Assembly: GCA_947496175.1 (NCBI GenBank)
Contig: CANMBU010000003.1
Span: forward strand, 186,001-250,000
Origin: an uncultured Roseovarius sp.
GTDB lineage: Bacteria; Pseudomonadota; Alphaproteobacteria; Rhodobacterales; Rhodobacteraceae
DNA length: 64,000 nt
Direction of reading: 5' to 3'
The notes under the pieces are model-generated. The model did not search any database, was not told the DNA's origin, and saw nothing but the letters and a program-made list of their open reading frames with translations. This document shows, in pieces, positions 52,296 to 63,454 of this stretch. The translations under genes and the position numbers were made by a program. Position 1 is the stretch's first letter, and each line of letters begins with the position of its first letter.

Positions 52296-53423
52296 ATGTC
52301 GCTCAATCATATTCGTCCCTGGCGCAATATCTATCGCCGCGAAAGCCGTCAGATCATGGTGGGCAACGTTCCTGTGGGCGGTGATGCCCCGATCAGCGTG
52401 CAGACCATGACCAACACGGTCACCACGGATATCCCCGGCACCATCGCACAGGTTCAGGCCGCCGCAGAGGCGGGGGCCGATATCGTGCGTATTTCCGTGC
52501 CCGATGAAGACTCGTCGCGCGCGCTCAAAGATATCGTGCGCGAAAGCCCGGTGCCGATTGTGGCGGATATTCATTTTCATTACCGGCGCGGAATTGAGGC
52601 GGCAGAGGCCGGAGCGGCCTGTCTGCGGATCAATCCGGGCAACATTGGCTCAGAAGACCGCGTACGCGAAGTGATCAAGGCCGCGCGCGATCATGGGTGC
52701 TCTATGCGCATTGGTGTGAACGCGGGATCGCTGGAAAAGTACCTGCTTGAGAAATACGGAGAGCCCACGCCCGAGGCGATGGTGGAATCCGGTCTCGACC
52801 ATATCAAGGTGCTGGAAGACAACGATTTTCATGAATTCAAGATAAGCTGCAAAGCCTCTGACGTGTTCATGGCCGCCGCTGCCTATCAGGCTTTGGCCGA
52901 AGCGACAGATGCGCCTATTCATCTGGGAATCACCGAGGCCGGAGGGCTTGTGTCGGGCACAATCAAATCCGCGATCGGTCTTGGAAACCTGCTCTGGATG
53001 GGCATCGGCGACACAATCCGCGTGAGCCTCAGCGCCGATCCGGTGGAAGAGGTGAAGGTTGGGTATGAAATCCTGAAATCTCTCGGGCTGCGTCATCGCG
53101 GTGTGAATATCATCTCTTGTCCGTCTTGCGCGCGACAGGGCTTTGATGTGATCAAGACCGTCGAGGCGCTGGAAAAGCGGCTGGAACATATCAAAACCCC
53201 CATGAGCCTTTCGATCATCGGTTGCGTCGTGAATGGCCCCGGAGAGGCGTTGATGACCGATGTGGGGTTTACCGGTGGCGGTGCAGGATCGGGGATGGTT
53301 TATCTGGCTGGCAAAGCCAGTCACAAACTGTCCAATGATGAAATGATTGAGCACATCGTCGAACAGGTTGAGAAAAAGGCCGCGGAAATTGATGCGGCTG
53401 ACGCGGCGCAGGCGGCTGAATAA
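52296..53423 (+). CDS. ispG: 4-hydroxy-3-methylbut-2-enyl-diphosphate synthase
   Basis: IspG (GcpE) makes HMBPP in the MEP isoprenoid pathway using a [4Fe-4S] cluster. The 375-residue protein has the TIM-barrel start [15 protein letters not shown], the [12 protein letters not shown] segment, and cluster cysteines in [12 protein letters not shown] and [10 protein letters not shown]. The ATG at 52296 ([20 protein letters not shown]) fits the family; the frame begins earlier at 52233. Located 3' of the RodZ-like gene, as in many proteobacteria. Confidence 0.96.
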   Translation: MSLNHIRPWRNIYRRESRQIMVGNVPVGGDAPISVQTMTNTVTTDIPGTIAQVQAAAEAGADIVRISVPDEDSSRALKDIVRESPVPIVADIHFHYRRGIEAAEAGAACLRINPGNIGSEDRVREVIKAARDHGCSMRIGVNAGSLEKYLLEKYGEPTPEAMVESGLDHIKVLEDNDFHEFKISCKASDVFMAAAAYQALAEATDAPIHLGITEAGGLVSGTIKSAIGLGNLLWMGIGDTIRVSLSADPVEEVKVGYEILKSLGLRHRGVNIISCPSCARQGFDVIKTVEALEKRLEHIKTPMSLSIIGCVVNGPGEALMTDVGFTGGGAGSGMVYLAGKASHKLSNDEMIEHIVEQVEKKAAEIDAADAAQAAE

Positions 53424-53464
53424 GAGTTATTTCGTAATAGCTTAGCGCGCAGTCTTGCAGTAAG

Positions 53465-54211
53465 TTATTCGCTTCGCAGATCTGCCGCTATCGCCAGCAT
53501 GTCATCCGCAGGAACAAACCCTCGTAACATCTGGGTTTGCATCACAAATGTTGGTGTTCCGGAAATGCGCAGACGTTGTGCCAAGGCATGATTTGACGCG
53601 ATCACTTCGGTCACATCATCGCTTTCCATATGCGCGAGAATATCATCAGTGGGCAGGTCAAACGCATCGCTCAGTCGCCGCAAGGCGGGTTCAGACACCT
53701 CTCCCGGCAGGGCGATCAAGGCATCATGAACAGCCTTATACGCCTCATCTCCCGCCAGCTGCTTTACAGCGATGGCAAAGCGGGATGATATAACCGAATC
53801 CTCTCCAAGAATCGGAAATTCTTTTACAATCAGACGGATATTGCCGTCTGCTGCGAGAAGAGATTCGATTTCGGGATGGGCACGCCGACAAAACCCGCAG
53901 CGATAGTCAATGAACTCAACCAGCGTGATGTCACCGTTTGGATTGCCCCCGACCCAAGAGTGAGTGTCCTCAAACAGCGCCTCTTCATTTGCCGCAACCA
54001 AAGCCACATCTGCCTGGGCTTGTTGCTCTGCTTCACGCTGTTCCAGAACCGAGACGGCCTCCATGATCACTTCAGGATTTTCCAGAAGATACTGCCTGAT
54101 TTCCGCCCGAAAGGCTTCGCGCTCGGCATCGCTCATCCCGTCCACATCCAGGCTGTGCGCGGGCAGGGCGAGCGCCGTGACGGCTGCTGCTGCTATAAGC
54201 CAGTTTTTCAT
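53465..54211 (-). CDS. DsbA-family thiol oxidoreductase
   Basis: A 248-residue periplasmic thioredoxin-fold protein. The signal peptide is MKNWLIAAAAVTALALPAHS. An N-terminal helical extension (LLENPEVIMEAVSVLEQREAEQQ) precedes the active site CGFC in FIDYRCGFCRRAHPE. The conserved cis-proline is in SGTPTFVM. This is the ScsC/BdbD-like branch of DsbA. It probably forms or repairs disulfides in envelope proteins. The gene follows the BepA-like protease gene by 17 bases on the same strand. Confidence 0.9.
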   Translation of the reverse strand: MKNWLIAAAAVTALALPAHSLDVDGMSDAEREAFRAEIRQYLLENPEVIMEAVSVLEQREAEQQAQADVALVAANEEALFEDTHSWVGGNPNGDITLVEFIDYRCGFCRRAHPEIESLLAADGNIRLIVKEFPILGEDSVISSRFAIAVKQLAGDEAYKAVHDALIALPGEVSEPALRRLSDAFDLPTDDILAHMESDDVTEVIASNHALAQRLRISGTPTFVMQTQMLRGFVPADDMLAIAADLRSE

Positions 54212-54228
54212 TCGCTCTCTCCCAATCT

Positions 54229-55569
54229 CTACTTGTTCCGAGCGGCGCGCTTGACCGCTGACAGGATGTCCTGGGCCCTTCGATACCCCGCGGAGCCCTG
54301 AGGTAAAAGCCCCGATGCGCGTTTGGCATGGATTGCGGCGTCTTCCATCCGATTGACCATGGCGTACCGCTCTGCCGTCACAACCGAGGCCATGCCGGTG
54401 TTTCCAAGTTTGGCATATGCAGTCGCCATATCTCTCAAAAGCCGCGGATCCCGTCCATCTGATGCACGTGATTTTTCAAGCACTTGCAGAGCGTCCCTCG
54501 TTTGACCCGTGGCCAACATAGCCCGACCGTACGACCCTTGGATAAGAGCGTTGCGTGGCGCAAGCTGTGCCGCACGGCTATAGGCCGTAACGGCGGCGTC
54601 GAACTGCCGACTTTCCATCAGGATTTGGCCCTTAAGCTCATAGTAGTAGGGATCATTCGGGTTGGCGGCGATGGCCTGGTCGATCAACGGCAGGGCACGG
54701 TTGAGATTTGCGCGCCGATGCCAAGCCACTGCCTCGCGCATCGCCTTGATATCGGCATAGCCCGACTCACCTGCGCGATTCAGGGTCCACTTTGGCGACC
54801 GCTGGAAGGCCGACAGTTTGCCCTTGGCGCGCATAAACCAGTACCACGCTGCGGTATCTTTGGGCGTCTCACGACCCGCATGGGCCTGGCTCAGGCGCTG
54901 CACCGTACGGTAGCGATCTTGCGATAGAGGATGCGTGCGCGCATAGGGGTCTTGCCGGGCGGAAACCAAAAGCTCTTGTCCGCGAAAGAGATCAAGCACT
55001 TTGAGCGCACCTTCTGTGCTGATGCCAGCCTCAACCAGGTAACGCAGGCCGCTTTGGTCCGCCGCGTTCTCTTCTGCACGTGTGTGCACGAAAAAGAGGC
55101 GCTGTGCTGTGGTCTGTGCCCCGAGTGCGACGGCCCCCGCCGCGTCGGCACCGCCCCCTGCCGCAACCGCAGCGATCGCAGCAAGTGCCGATCCGATACC
55201 AGCTGCCGTACGAGCATTGCGCAGGTTAATCGGGCGTCGGGTCAAATGCCCATTGGCGATATGCGCCGCCTCATGCGCGATCACAGATTGCAGCATGTCA
55301 GGTGTTTCCATGCGCTGGATCAGGCCGGAATTGAGGAAAATATGATTGCGGTCAATGACAAAGGCATTGAGAGAACCATCGTCAATAACCAGTATCCGCA
55401 TGCCCGCAGTGCCCAACCCAGCGGCGTGTAAGACGGGCGCGGCAAGCTGTTTGAGGGCGTGTTCGATATCGGGATCGCGCAAGATTGTCTGCGCCCGTGC
55501 TGGCAGTGCCAGAAGCATCGCCAACAGGGCGCTTGCGGTCAGAACACGTAAGATGTGTGAGAGAGACAT
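54229..55569 (-). CDS. M48 metalloprotease with TPR repeats (BepA/YfgC-like)
   Basis: A 446-residue periplasmic metalloprotease. Signal peptide LTASALLAMLLALPARA, zinc motif HEAAHIANGH with the third ligand in EENAADQSG, then a TPR region (AIAANPNDPYYYELKGQILMES, AAQLAPRNALIQGSYGRAMLA). This is the BepA layout, which assists outer-membrane protein quality control. The ATG at 55569 is chosen for the signal peptide; a TTG at 55590 is also open. It lies upstream of and close to the DsbA-like gene. Confidence 0.9.
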   Translation of the reverse strand: MSLSHILRVLTASALLAMLLALPARAQTILRDPDIEHALKQLAAPVLHAAGLGTAGMRILVIDDGSLNAFVIDRNHIFLNSGLIQRMETPDMLQSVIAHEAAHIANGHLTRRPINLRNARTAAGIGSALAAIAAVAAGGGADAAGAVALGAQTTAQRLFFVHTRAEENAADQSGLRYLVEAGISTEGALKVLDLFRGQELLVSARQDPYARTHPLSQDRYRTVQRLSQAHAGRETPKDTAAWYWFMRAKGKLSAFQRSPKWTLNRAGESGYADIKAMREAVAWHRRANLNRALPLIDQAIAANPNDPYYYELKGQILMESRQFDAAVTAYSRAAQLAPRNALIQGSYGRAMLATGQTRDALQVLEKSRASDGRDPRLLRDMATAYAKLGNTGMASVVTAERYAMVNRMEDAAIHAKRASGLLPQGSAGYRRAQDILSAVKRAARNK

Positions 55570-55632
55570 TGACGGCGTCGCGCTTTCCAAGTGAAACCCA
55601 TCTTAATGTTAGCGCAGTTTACGGGGAAGCAC

Positions 55633-56778
55633 ATGCGAAACTCAAGCCGGTCCGAGGTCGATCCGTTCATAGTGATGGATGTCATGGAGGCGGCGCGCCA
55701 GGCCGAAGAGGCGGGGCGGCACATCATTCACATGGAAGTGGGCCAACCCGGCACACCCGCGCCGCATGGCGCACGCGAGGCATTGGCCAAGGCGATGGCA
55801 ACCGACGCGATGGGCTATACCGTGGCGCTTGGATTGCCGCAGCTCAGGGCGCGCATCGCGCAGCTTTATGGCGAATGGTATGATGTTGACCTGTCGCCGG
55901 AGCGTGTGGTGATCACGCCCGGCTCGTCAGGGGCGTTCATTCTGGCCTTCACGGCGCTTTTTGACACAGGCGCGCGGGTTGGCATCGGGGCGCCGGGCTA
56001 TCCCAGTTATCGGCAGATCCTGAAATCCCTCGCGCTGACCCCGGTCGATATTGAAACCGCGGCAGAAAACCGCCTGCAGCCGGTGCCGGGTGATCTGGAA
56101 GGCCTCAATCTGGATGGGTTGATGGTGGCCAGTCCGGCGAATCCCACCGGCACGATGCTGGATCGCGCATCGCTGAGTGCCTTGATGCAGGCCGCCGCCG
56201 CGCAGGGGGCCAGTTTCATCAGTGACGAGATTTACCACGGGATCGAATATGAGGCGAAGGCCGTCACCGCGTTGGAGATCAGCGACGACGCTTATGTAAT
56301 CAATTCCTTTTCAAAGTACTTCTCAATGACGGGCTTGCGCGTGGGGTGGATGGTCGTGCCCGAAGATCACGTCCGCGTGGTGGAGCGTCTGGCGCAAAAT
56401 CTCTTTATTTGTCCGCCACATGCCAGTCAGTTGGCCGCGCTGGCGGCGATGGATTGCGGCGATGAATTGCAAGCGAATATGGATGTTTACACCGCCAACC
56501 GCGCCTTGATGCTGGAAGGCTTGCCGAAAGCCGGGTTTGACTGTAACGCGCCGCCGGATGGGGCGTTCTACGTTTATGCCGATGTCAGCCATCTGACCCA
56601 AGACAGCCGCGCCTTTGCAGCCGAGGTTCTTGAGAAAGCGGGCGTGGCCGTGACTCCCGGCCTTGATTTTGACCCTGTGCGCGGCGCAGGCACCCTGCGG
56701 TTTTCCTATGCGCGTTCCACGGCTGATATCGAAGAAGGGCTTGCGCGGCTGAAGGCGTTTATGGACGCGCGGTCATAA
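55633..56778 (+). CDS. Class I/II PLP aminotransferase
   Basis: A 381-residue fold-type I aminotransferase. Key blocks: HIIHMEVGQPGTPAPHGAREAL, VVITPGSSGAFILAF, ASPANPTGTML, SDEIYHGIEY, and the PLP lysine in NSFSKYFSMTGLRVGWM. FSYARS near the end holds the carboxylate-binding arginine. Probable aspartate/aromatic-type aminotransferase; substrate not set. ATG at 55633 follows GGGGAAG by six bases, better than the longer frame from 55591. Confidence 0.9.
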   Translation: MRNSSRSEVDPFIVMDVMEAARQAEEAGRHIIHMEVGQPGTPAPHGAREALAKAMATDAMGYTVALGLPQLRARIAQLYGEWYDVDLSPERVVITPGSSGAFILAFTALFDTGARVGIGAPGYPSYRQILKSLALTPVDIETAAENRLQPVPGDLEGLNLDGLMVASPANPTGTMLDRASLSALMQAAAAQGASFISDEIYHGIEYEAKAVTALEISDDAYVINSFSKYFSMTGLRVGWMVVPEDHVRVVERLAQNLFICPPHASQLAALAAMDCGDELQANMDVYTANRALMLEGLPKAGFDCNAPPDGAFYVYADVSHLTQDSRAFAAEVLEKAGVAVTPGLDFDPVRGAGTLRFSYARSTADIEEGLARLKAFMDARS

Positions 56779-56852
56779 CAAGATTGAGTGGGCAATCGCC
56801 GCGCGCTGGTGTAAGCTGAGACAAAATCAGACCTAACGGCAGGCGAGCAGAA

Positions 56853-58070
56853 ATGATCCGGGTGATACTGGGATGTGTCATGGCGCTATGGGCGTCACTG
56901 GCGGTGGCGCAAGACTTCAGCGGTCTTGCGCGCTTTGATGAGGGCGCATCAGAGATCGTTGATACACGAAATGGCGTCGAGCTGCGCCTGCAGCTGAGCC
57001 AGGGCGTGCCATGGCGCGTCTTTACCCTGCAAAGCCCGCCGCGTCTTGTCATGGACTTCCGCGAAGTAGATTGGCGTGAGGCAGCGCCCGAGAGTTTTGA
57101 CCGCTCCGAGCGTGCTGTGGCGGTGCGCATGGGCGGATTTCGCCCTGGATGGTCCCGTATGGTGGTGGATCTCGCCGGACCTTACGGTGTTCAAGGGGCC
57201 GATATGGCGATCGCGACACAAACCGGTGCTGCGATCTTAACCATTCAGCTGGAAGATATGGACGCAGAAAGCTTTGCCGCAGCCTCAGGAGCCCCTGACA
57301 TACCGGGATGGGAGGCAACCGGAGCGCCGCTCAAAGGCGTGATCCGCCCTCGTCAGCGTGGCGATGCGCCTTTGGTGATTGTCATTGATCCGGGCCATGG
57401 CGGCATTGACCCCGGCGCAGAGCAAGGCGGCGTCAATGAAAAAGAACTGATGTTGGCGTTTTCCAAGGAATTGAAGGATATGCTTTTGCGGGCAGGCGGT
57501 TACGAGGTTGTTCTGACACGGGACGCTGACGTTTTCGTCTCGCTTGAGGGACGCGTTGCTCTGGCACATCAGGTTCAGGCAGACATTTTTGTTTCATTTC
57601 ATGCAGATGCCCTGAGCGAGGGGCGGGCCAACGGTGCCACAGTTTACACGTTGTCTGCCAGCGCGTCAGACAAGGCCTCTGCCGCGCTGGCAGAGCGCCA
57701 CGATCGCGCAGATATTCTGGCAGGCATTGATCTAAGCAATAGTGATGACGTTGTGGCGGATGTGCTCATGGACCTGGCACGACAGGAAACACAGCCGCGC
57801 GCGCTCGACTTTGCCGAAACACTCAAGAGCAGCATCGCCGATCAAGGCTTGCCTCTCAACTCTCGTCCGTTGCGGTCAGCTGGGTTTTCGGTTCTGAAAT
57901 CGCCCGATATTCCCTCGGTTCTGCTCGAACTTGGCTTTTTGTCCTCCGAGCGCGATCGTACAAATATTACCGATCCGGGATGGCGAAATGAGATGGCCAA
58001 GGCCGTTGTGGCAGCACTTCAGGCTTGGCGTGTCTCGGATGCCGCCCAAGCTGATCTGGTGCGGCAATGA
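56853..58070 (+). CDS. N-acetylmuramoyl-L-alanine amidase (AmiC-type)
   Basis: A 405-residue periplasmic cell-wall amidase that splits septal peptidoglycan. Signal peptide MIRVILGCVMALWASLAVA, an AMIN domain (VELRLQLSQGVPWRVFTLQSPPRLVMDF), then Amidase_3 with zinc ligands in VIDPGHGGIDPGA, NEKELMLAFS, SFHADA and LLELGFLSS. It lies directly upstream of the PBP1a gene on the same strand, 88 bases apart, forming a cell-wall pair. Confidence 0.93.
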   Translation: MIRVILGCVMALWASLAVAQDFSGLARFDEGASEIVDTRNGVELRLQLSQGVPWRVFTLQSPPRLVMDFREVDWREAAPESFDRSERAVAVRMGGFRPGWSRMVVDLAGPYGVQGADMAIATQTGAAILTIQLEDMDAESFAAASGAPDIPGWEATGAPLKGVIRPRQRGDAPLVIVIDPGHGGIDPGAEQGGVNEKELMLAFSKELKDMLLRAGGYEVVLTRDADVFVSLEGRVALAHQVQADIFVSFHADALSEGRANGATVYTLSASASDKASAALAERHDRADILAGIDLSNSDDVVADVLMDLARQETQPRALDFAETLKSSIADQGLPLNSRPLRSAGFSVLKSPDIPSVLLELGFLSSERDRTNITDPGWRNEMAKAVVAALQAWRVSDAAQADLVRQ

Positions 58071-58158
58071 CCCGCCCGTGCGCGAATTCAGGCACAATGT
58101 GTTTTGACGCTTTAAAAACGGATGCCTATATGAGGATCAAATTGAGGGAAATGCAGAC

Positions 58159-60678
58159 GTGCTGAGACTGATCCTGAGTTTTTTTGGTACGATCTTTAGC
58201 CTGGCAACGCTGGGCGTGGTCGTTGTCGCCGTCAGCATTGGCGCGGTGTTTCACGTCTATGGCCGCGACCTGCCGAGCCACGAGTCGCTTGCCAATTACG
58301 CGCCGCCGACGATCAGTCGGATTTATTCCGGCGAAGGCGTGATCATTGATGAGTTTGCCCGCGAGCGGCGCTTGTTCACGCCGGCCGAGGACATTCCCGA
58401 TCTGGTAAAACAGGCGTTCATTTCCGCCGAGGACAAGAATTTTTACAATCACCAAGGGTATGATGCACGCGGTATCGCGGCCGCGATGTTCGAGGCTGTG
58501 CAAACGCGTGGGGCGACGGTACGTGGCGCCTCGACCATCACACAGCAGGTGATGAAGAACTTCCTTTTGTCCGGAGACCGGCGCATCGAGCGAAAGATCA
58601 AGGAAATCATTCTGGCGACCCGCATTGAGGGCACGCTGGAAAAGGAAGATATCCTTGAGCTGTATTTGAACGAGATTTTTCTGGGCCAGAACTCTTACGG
58701 TGTGGCAGCCGCCGCGCAGACCTATTTCAACAAAACCCTGAGTGAGTTGGCACCCCATGAGGCGGCATTTCTTGCATCAATGCCCAAGGCGCCGTCTGAC
58801 TTTCATCCGGTACGTCAGAAGGACCGTTTGAAAGAGCGTCGCGACTTTGTTCTCGAAGAAATGTACGAGAACGGGTACATCGACCAGGCGACCTATCAGG
58901 CCGAAGTTGAAAGGCCGCTTCTGTCGGTTCAAAACGGCGATTTCGAACCCTTTTCGGCCCAGCTTCCGGCACGTGATTATTTCACCGATGAAATCCGCCG
59001 TCAGTTGAGTCGCGATTTTGGCGAGGGCGAGTTCTTTACCGGTGGTTTGACCGTCCGGGCAACGATTGACCCTGACCTTCAGGGGGAGGCCGCAGAGGCC
59101 CTGCGGCGTCAGCTTGAGATTTATGACCGAAGCGCAGGCACTTGGCGGGGCACAGGTATAGTGCTGCCGGAGGAGGCGTTGGCGTCGGAAGAGGCATGGC
59201 GTACCGCTTTGGAAGAAGCGGATGTGGCGCGGGATATTGTGCTGAACGGCCCCTGGTTCCCGGCGGTGATCCTTGAGATTGGCGATCAGCAAATGCGCAT
59301 CGGTGTAGACCGTATTCGCGAATCCGAGGCTGAACCGCATGTGATACCGCGCGCAGATATCGGCTGGCTGCCGGGCAACTTCCAGCAGACGTTTGAAAAA
59401 GGTGAGGTGGTCTATGTCCGCCGCCTTCTGAACGAGGATGGCGGTTTTGCCCGTTGGTCATTGCGTCAGGTACCCGCAGTGCAGGGCGGCTTTGTCGCGA
59501 TGGACGTCAACACCGGTCGCGTCTTGGCGATGCAAGGCGGGTTTTCGTATCAGCATTCGGTTTTCAACCGTGCCACGCAGGCATTACGCCAGCCGGGATC
59601 GAGCTTTAAGCCCTTTGTCTATGCGGCCGCACTTGATAGCGGCTATTCGCCTGCCACGATTGTCGTCGATGCGCCAATAGAGATCGACACACCGCAAGGT
59701 TTGTGGCGGCCAAAGAATTCATCCAACAAGTTCTATGGCCCTACGCCTTTGCGCACGGGCATTGAACAGTCACGTAACCTCATGACCATCCGCCTCGCGC
59801 AAGAGGTGGGCATGGATACCGTTGCGTATTACGCTGAACGCTTTGGCGTCTATGACCGGATGGGGTCGTTTTTGGCCAACTCATTGGGGTCAGAGGAAAC
59901 CACGCTTTACAAGATGGTGTCGGCCTATGCGATGTTCGCCAATGGCGGGGAACAGGTTCGCCCGACGCTGGTTGACCGGGTGCAGGATCGGTACGGCAAG
60001 ACCGTCTACCGCCACGATCCGCGCAATTGCGAGGAATGCGACAATCCTGGCATCGCGCGGGATCTTTCGCCCAAGATCACTTCTGACCGGCGCCGCGTGA
60101 TGGACCCTGTCACGGCCTATCAGATTACGTCGATGATGCAGGGGGTCGTGGACCGGGGAACGGCTGCGGGTGCCATCAACCTGCCAGTTCCGATTGCGGG
60201 CAAAACCGGCACGACCAATGACGCGCGGGATGTCTGGTTCGTGGGCTTTTCCTCCAACATTGCGGCGGGCTGCTATATCGGGTTTGACCAGCCACGCGGC
60301 CTTGGGCGCAATGCGTTTGGCTCAACCATGTGCGGCCCGGTGTTCCAGGCCTTTATGTCCAAGGCGATCGAGAAATACGGCGGCTCGGAATTCCGCGTGC
60401 CTGAGGAATGCGAATTCATCAATATCGACCGATATTCCGGAGCGCGCCTGCCAGAGGGATCCTATGGAGACTCTGTCGTGCCTGAGTGTTTCCGCGCTGG
60501 TGAAGAGACGATCTTTGGTGTGCTCTTTGATGGCGGGTTCAGCATGGGGAGCGACTTTGACCTGTTCGCAGCAGGCGAAACAGAACAGGTCCGCGAAGTC
60601 ACCACCTCAACCGGGGACACGGGTCAAGTGGGGGAGAAATCCAGCTTCGGCAACCTGAGTTCCGGTGGTCTTTATTGA
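58159..60678 (+). CDS. mrcA: Penicillin-binding protein 1A
   Basis: This bifunctional peptidoglycan synthase has 839 residues: one N-terminal helix (FFGTIFSLATLGVVVVAVSIGAVF), a GT51 glycosyltransferase domain (catalytic Glu in SAEDKNFYNHQGYD; RGASTITQQVMKN), an OB-like insert, and a transpeptidase with SxxK in PGSSFKPF, SRN in EQSRNLM and KTGT in AGKTGTTND. The start is GTG at 58159, preceded by GAGGGAA. Length and order match class A PBP1a. Confidence 0.95.
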   Translation: MLRLILSFFGTIFSLATLGVVVVAVSIGAVFHVYGRDLPSHESLANYAPPTISRIYSGEGVIIDEFARERRLFTPAEDIPDLVKQAFISAEDKNFYNHQGYDARGIAAAMFEAVQTRGATVRGASTITQQVMKNFLLSGDRRIERKIKEIILATRIEGTLEKEDILELYLNEIFLGQNSYGVAAAAQTYFNKTLSELAPHEAAFLASMPKAPSDFHPVRQKDRLKERRDFVLEEMYENGYIDQATYQAEVERPLLSVQNGDFEPFSAQLPARDYFTDEIRRQLSRDFGEGEFFTGGLTVRATIDPDLQGEAAEALRRQLEIYDRSAGTWRGTGIVLPEEALASEEAWRTALEEADVARDIVLNGPWFPAVILEIGDQQMRIGVDRIRESEAEPHVIPRADIGWLPGNFQQTFEKGEVVYVRRLLNEDGGFARWSLRQVPAVQGGFVAMDVNTGRVLAMQGGFSYQHSVFNRATQALRQPGSSFKPFVYAAALDSGYSPATIVVDAPIEIDTPQGLWRPKNSSNKFYGPTPLRTGIEQSRNLMTIRLAQEVGMDTVAYYAERFGVYDRMGSFLANSLGSEETTLYKMVSAYAMFANGGEQVRPTLVDRVQDRYGKTVYRHDPRNCEECDNPGIARDLSPKITSDRRRVMDPVTAYQITSMMQGVVDRGTAAGAINLPVPIAGKTGTTNDARDVWFVGFSSNIAAGCYIGFDQPRGLGRNAFGSTMCGPVFQAFMSKAIEKYGGSEFRVPEECEFINIDRYSGARLPEGSYGDSVVPECFRAGEETIFGVLFDGGFSMGSDFDLFAAGETEQVREVTTSTGDTGQVGEKSSFGNLSSGGLY

Positions 60679-60821
60679 TCGTGGAAACGTGAGGTTTCAC
60701 CCATCCTGTGCCAATCCTGTAGGGTAGGCGGCACCCGACAGCCCATACAACGCCTTCGTCTTGTCGCGCCGCGCGGTGCTTGCTATCACCTTGCTCTGAG
60801 CAGACCAAGGACATCACCCAC

Positions 60822-61952
60822 ATGCGCGCTGAAATTCAAACGCTTGTCTCTGAGATCGAGAATTCGCTGGAGCTTTTGCGCCAGCGGATGGGGTGGGAGA
60901 CCGCCCAGCATCGGTTGGAAGAATTCAATGCGCGGGTGGAGGACCCCAACCTTTGGGATGACCCGGCCAAGGCACAAAGTCTGATGCGGGAGCGGCAGGC
61001 TCTGGTGGATGCCATGGGTACGCATGATTCCATAAAGGCTGAGTTGGAGGACAATACCGGCCTCATTGAACTGGGTGAAATGGAAGAGGACACCGACGTC
61101 GTCGAAGAGGCTGAGGCCGCTCTGAAAGCGCTGGCTAAAAAGGCCGCCGCCAAAGAGCTTGAGGCGCTCTTGAACGGTGAAGCGGATGCCAACGACACGT
61201 TCCTGGAAATAAATGCCGGGGCAGGCGGCACGGAAAGTTGTGACTGGGCCTCGATGCTGGCGCGCATGTATGTGCGGTGGGCCGAAGCCAAAGGATATAC
61301 AGTTGAACTGCAATCTGAACAGGCAGGCGACGAGGCCGGGATCAAATCCGCCGCCTACAAGATTTCGGGGCACAACGCCTATGGCTGGCTCAAATCAGAG
61401 TCCGGTGTGCACCGTTTGGTGCGCATTTCGCCCTTTGATTCTGCGGCCAAGCGGCACACGTCCTTTACCTCGGTCTGGGTCTATCCGGTGGTGGACGACA
61501 ATATCGAGATCGACGTCAATCCCAGTGATATCCGCATCGACACCTACCGCAGCTCGGGCGCGGGCGGACAGCACGTCAACAAGACGGACTCAGCGGTGCG
61601 GATCACCCACCATCCGACCGGCATTGTCGTGACCAGTTCTGAGAAGTCACAGCATCAGAACCGGGATATTGCGATGAAAGCTCTCAAGTCGCGGCTTTAT
61701 CAACTGGAGCTCGACAAGCGCAATCAGGCCATCAACGAAGCGCATGAGGCCAAGGGTGACGCGGGATGGGGCAATCAGATCCGGTCTTATGTCTTGCAGC
61801 CCTATCAGATGGTCAAAGACCTGCGGACAAGCCACGAGACGAGTGACACCAAGGGCGTTCTGGACGGAGATCTTGATCCTTTTATGGCCGCAACGCTTGC
61901 CATGAATGTCAGCGGCAAGAGCCGCGCCGAAGCGCAGGGCGATGACGCGTAA
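60822..61952 (+). CDS. prfB: Peptide chain release factor 2, no frameshift
   Basis: RF2 reads UGA and UAA and releases the peptide. The 376-residue protein (from ATG 60822) has the anticodon-like SPF tripeptide in RISPFDSAA and the catalytic GGQ in [13 protein letters not shown]. The N-terminal helical domain ([22 protein letters not shown]) is in one continuous frame, so the programmed +1 shift of E. coli prfB is absent, as in many alphaproteobacteria. Confidence 0.95.
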   Translation: MRAEIQTLVSEIENSLELLRQRMGWETAQHRLEEFNARVEDPNLWDDPAKAQSLMRERQALVDAMGTHDSIKAELEDNTGLIELGEMEEDTDVVEEAEAALKALAKKAAAKELEALLNGEADANDTFLEINAGAGGTESCDWASMLARMYVRWAEAKGYTVELQSEQAGDEAGIKSAAYKISGHNAYGWLKSESGVHRLVRISPFDSAAKRHTSFTSVWVYPVVDDNIEIDVNPSDIRIDTYRSSGAGGQHVNKTDSAVRITHHPTGIVVTSSEKSQHQNRDIAMKALKSRLYQLELDKRNQAINEAHEAKGDAGWGNQIRSYVLQPYQMVKDLRTSHETSDTKGVLDGDLDPFMAATLAMNVSGKSRAEAQGDDA

Positions 61953-61988
61953 AGGTCGCCTTTCGGGCTCTGTTGAAGGAATGTGAGC

Positions 61989-63440
61989 ATGTCTGATCCG
62001 TTGAAGCTCTCCGCTGTAGAGCAGGTCGCGTCTATCCGTGACGGTAACCTGAGCGCTGAGGCGTTGATGCAGGCCACTCTGGCGCGGATTGGCGAGGTCA
62101 ATGGCACTGTGAATGCCATTGTATCTATGGGGGATGAAGAGGTGCTCTTGGCCGACGCGCGCAAGGCTGATGGCGCAGCAACGAAAGGTCCTCTGCATGG
62201 TCTTCCCATCGCCATCAAGGATCTTGAGGATGCCAAGGGATTTCCCACCTCGCAAGGCTCACCCGCCTTTGCCGGGCACATGCCAGATGCGGACAGCCCC
62301 TACGTGACGCTTTTGCGCGACGCCGGAGCCATCATAATCGGCAAAACCAACACGCCCGAATTTGGATTGGGCAGCCACACCTATAACCCGGTGCATGGCA
62401 CGACAGCCAACCCCTATGACACCTCGCGCAGCTGCGGTGGATCGTCAGGTGGTGCAGCGGTGGCGTTGGCGACAGGCATGCTGTCGATTGCCGATGGCTC
62501 TGACATGATGGGCAGCCTGCGCAATCCGGCAGGCTGGAACAATGTCTATGGCATGCGCCCCAGCTGGGGACGCGTACCGGGGGATGCGGGGGGTGACATG
62601 TTCCTGCACCGTATTTCCACCAACGGCCCTATGGCGCGCACGCCCCAAGATCTGGCTCTGCTTTTGGATGTGATGTCCGGCAAAGGCGACCATGCGCCGT
62701 ATGCGCAGGGGTTCGCGCAGGTCGGCACGCCAACACCCGATCTCAAAGGCAAACGCATCGCGTGGCTTGGTGACTGGTCCGGAGCCTGGGCCTTTGAAGA
62801 GGGCATATTGGCGCTCTGTGAAACCGCTCTGGACACCTTCGTCAAAGAAGGCGCGCAGGTTGAGACACTTTCAGCCCCTTTTGACCGGGACCTTTTATGG
62901 GAAAGCTGGACAACCTTGCGCAGCTGGTCCATGGCCGCATCTCTGGGGTCGGTTCTGGACAATCCAGCGACACATAACCAGCTCAAACCAGAGGCGGTGT
63001 GGGAAATCGAGGCCGGGCGCAAGCTTTCGGGTCTCGACGTGCACCGCGCCAGCGAAATCCGGTCTGATTGGTATCGCACCGCCGCGCAGCTTTTGCAGGA
63101 CTACGACGCGCTGGCGCTTCCCACCGCGCAAATCTGGCCGTTCCCGATGGAAAATACCTGGCCGCGTGAGATCGCCGGTCGCCAGATGGACACCTACCAC
63201 CGCTGGATGGAGGTGATGATCCCAACGAGCCTGGCTGGCCTTCCCGCCGTGGCCGTGCCGGCCGGTTTTGGGCAGGCGGGTCTGCCAATGGGACTGCAAC
63301 TCATTGGGGCGCACGGCAACGATGGGGGGTTGCTAAACATGGCGACGGGATATCACCAAGCGACCCAGTGGCCTCAAACACGCCCGCCGCAACTCCAAAA
63401 TTCCACTTTGCGTGCGCCGCCCCCCGCCGTTAGGCTGTGA
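61989..63440 (+). CDS. Amidase signature family protein
   Basis: A 483-residue amidase with the Ser-Ser-Lys triad: Lys in [11 protein letters not shown], and the two serines in [16 protein letters not shown] and the [15 protein letters not shown] segment. [19 protein letters not shown] is the conserved entry. Such enzymes hydrolyse a range of amides; the substrate cannot be named. ATG 61989 follows AAGGA about ten bases upstream. It ends 14 bases before the next gene. Confidence 0.92.
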   Translation: MSDPLKLSAVEQVASIRDGNLSAEALMQATLARIGEVNGTVNAIVSMGDEEVLLADARKADGAATKGPLHGLPIAIKDLEDAKGFPTSQGSPAFAGHMPDADSPYVTLLRDAGAIIIGKTNTPEFGLGSHTYNPVHGTTANPYDTSRSCGGSSGGAAVALATGMLSIADGSDMMGSLRNPAGWNNVYGMRPSWGRVPGDAGGDMFLHRISTNGPMARTPQDLALLLDVMSGKGDHAPYAQGFAQVGTPTPDLKGKRIAWLGDWSGAWAFEEGILALCETALDTFVKEGAQVETLSAPFDRDLLWESWTTLRSWSMAASLGSVLDNPATHNQLKPEAVWEIEAGRKLSGLDVHRASEIRSDWYRTAAQLLQDYDALALPTAQIWPFPMENTWPREIAGRQMDTYHRWMEVMIPTSLAGLPAVAVPAGFGQAGLPMGLQLIGAHGNDGGLLNMATGYHQATQWPQTRPPQLQNSTLRAPPPAVRL

Positions 63441-63454
63441 ACGGGGAGGCGGAG

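Noticed and set aside
60822..61000. Possible programmed frameshift in prfB
   Set aside because: The N-terminal domain of RF2 is continuous in one frame; no in-frame UGA with a shift-prone CUU is present.
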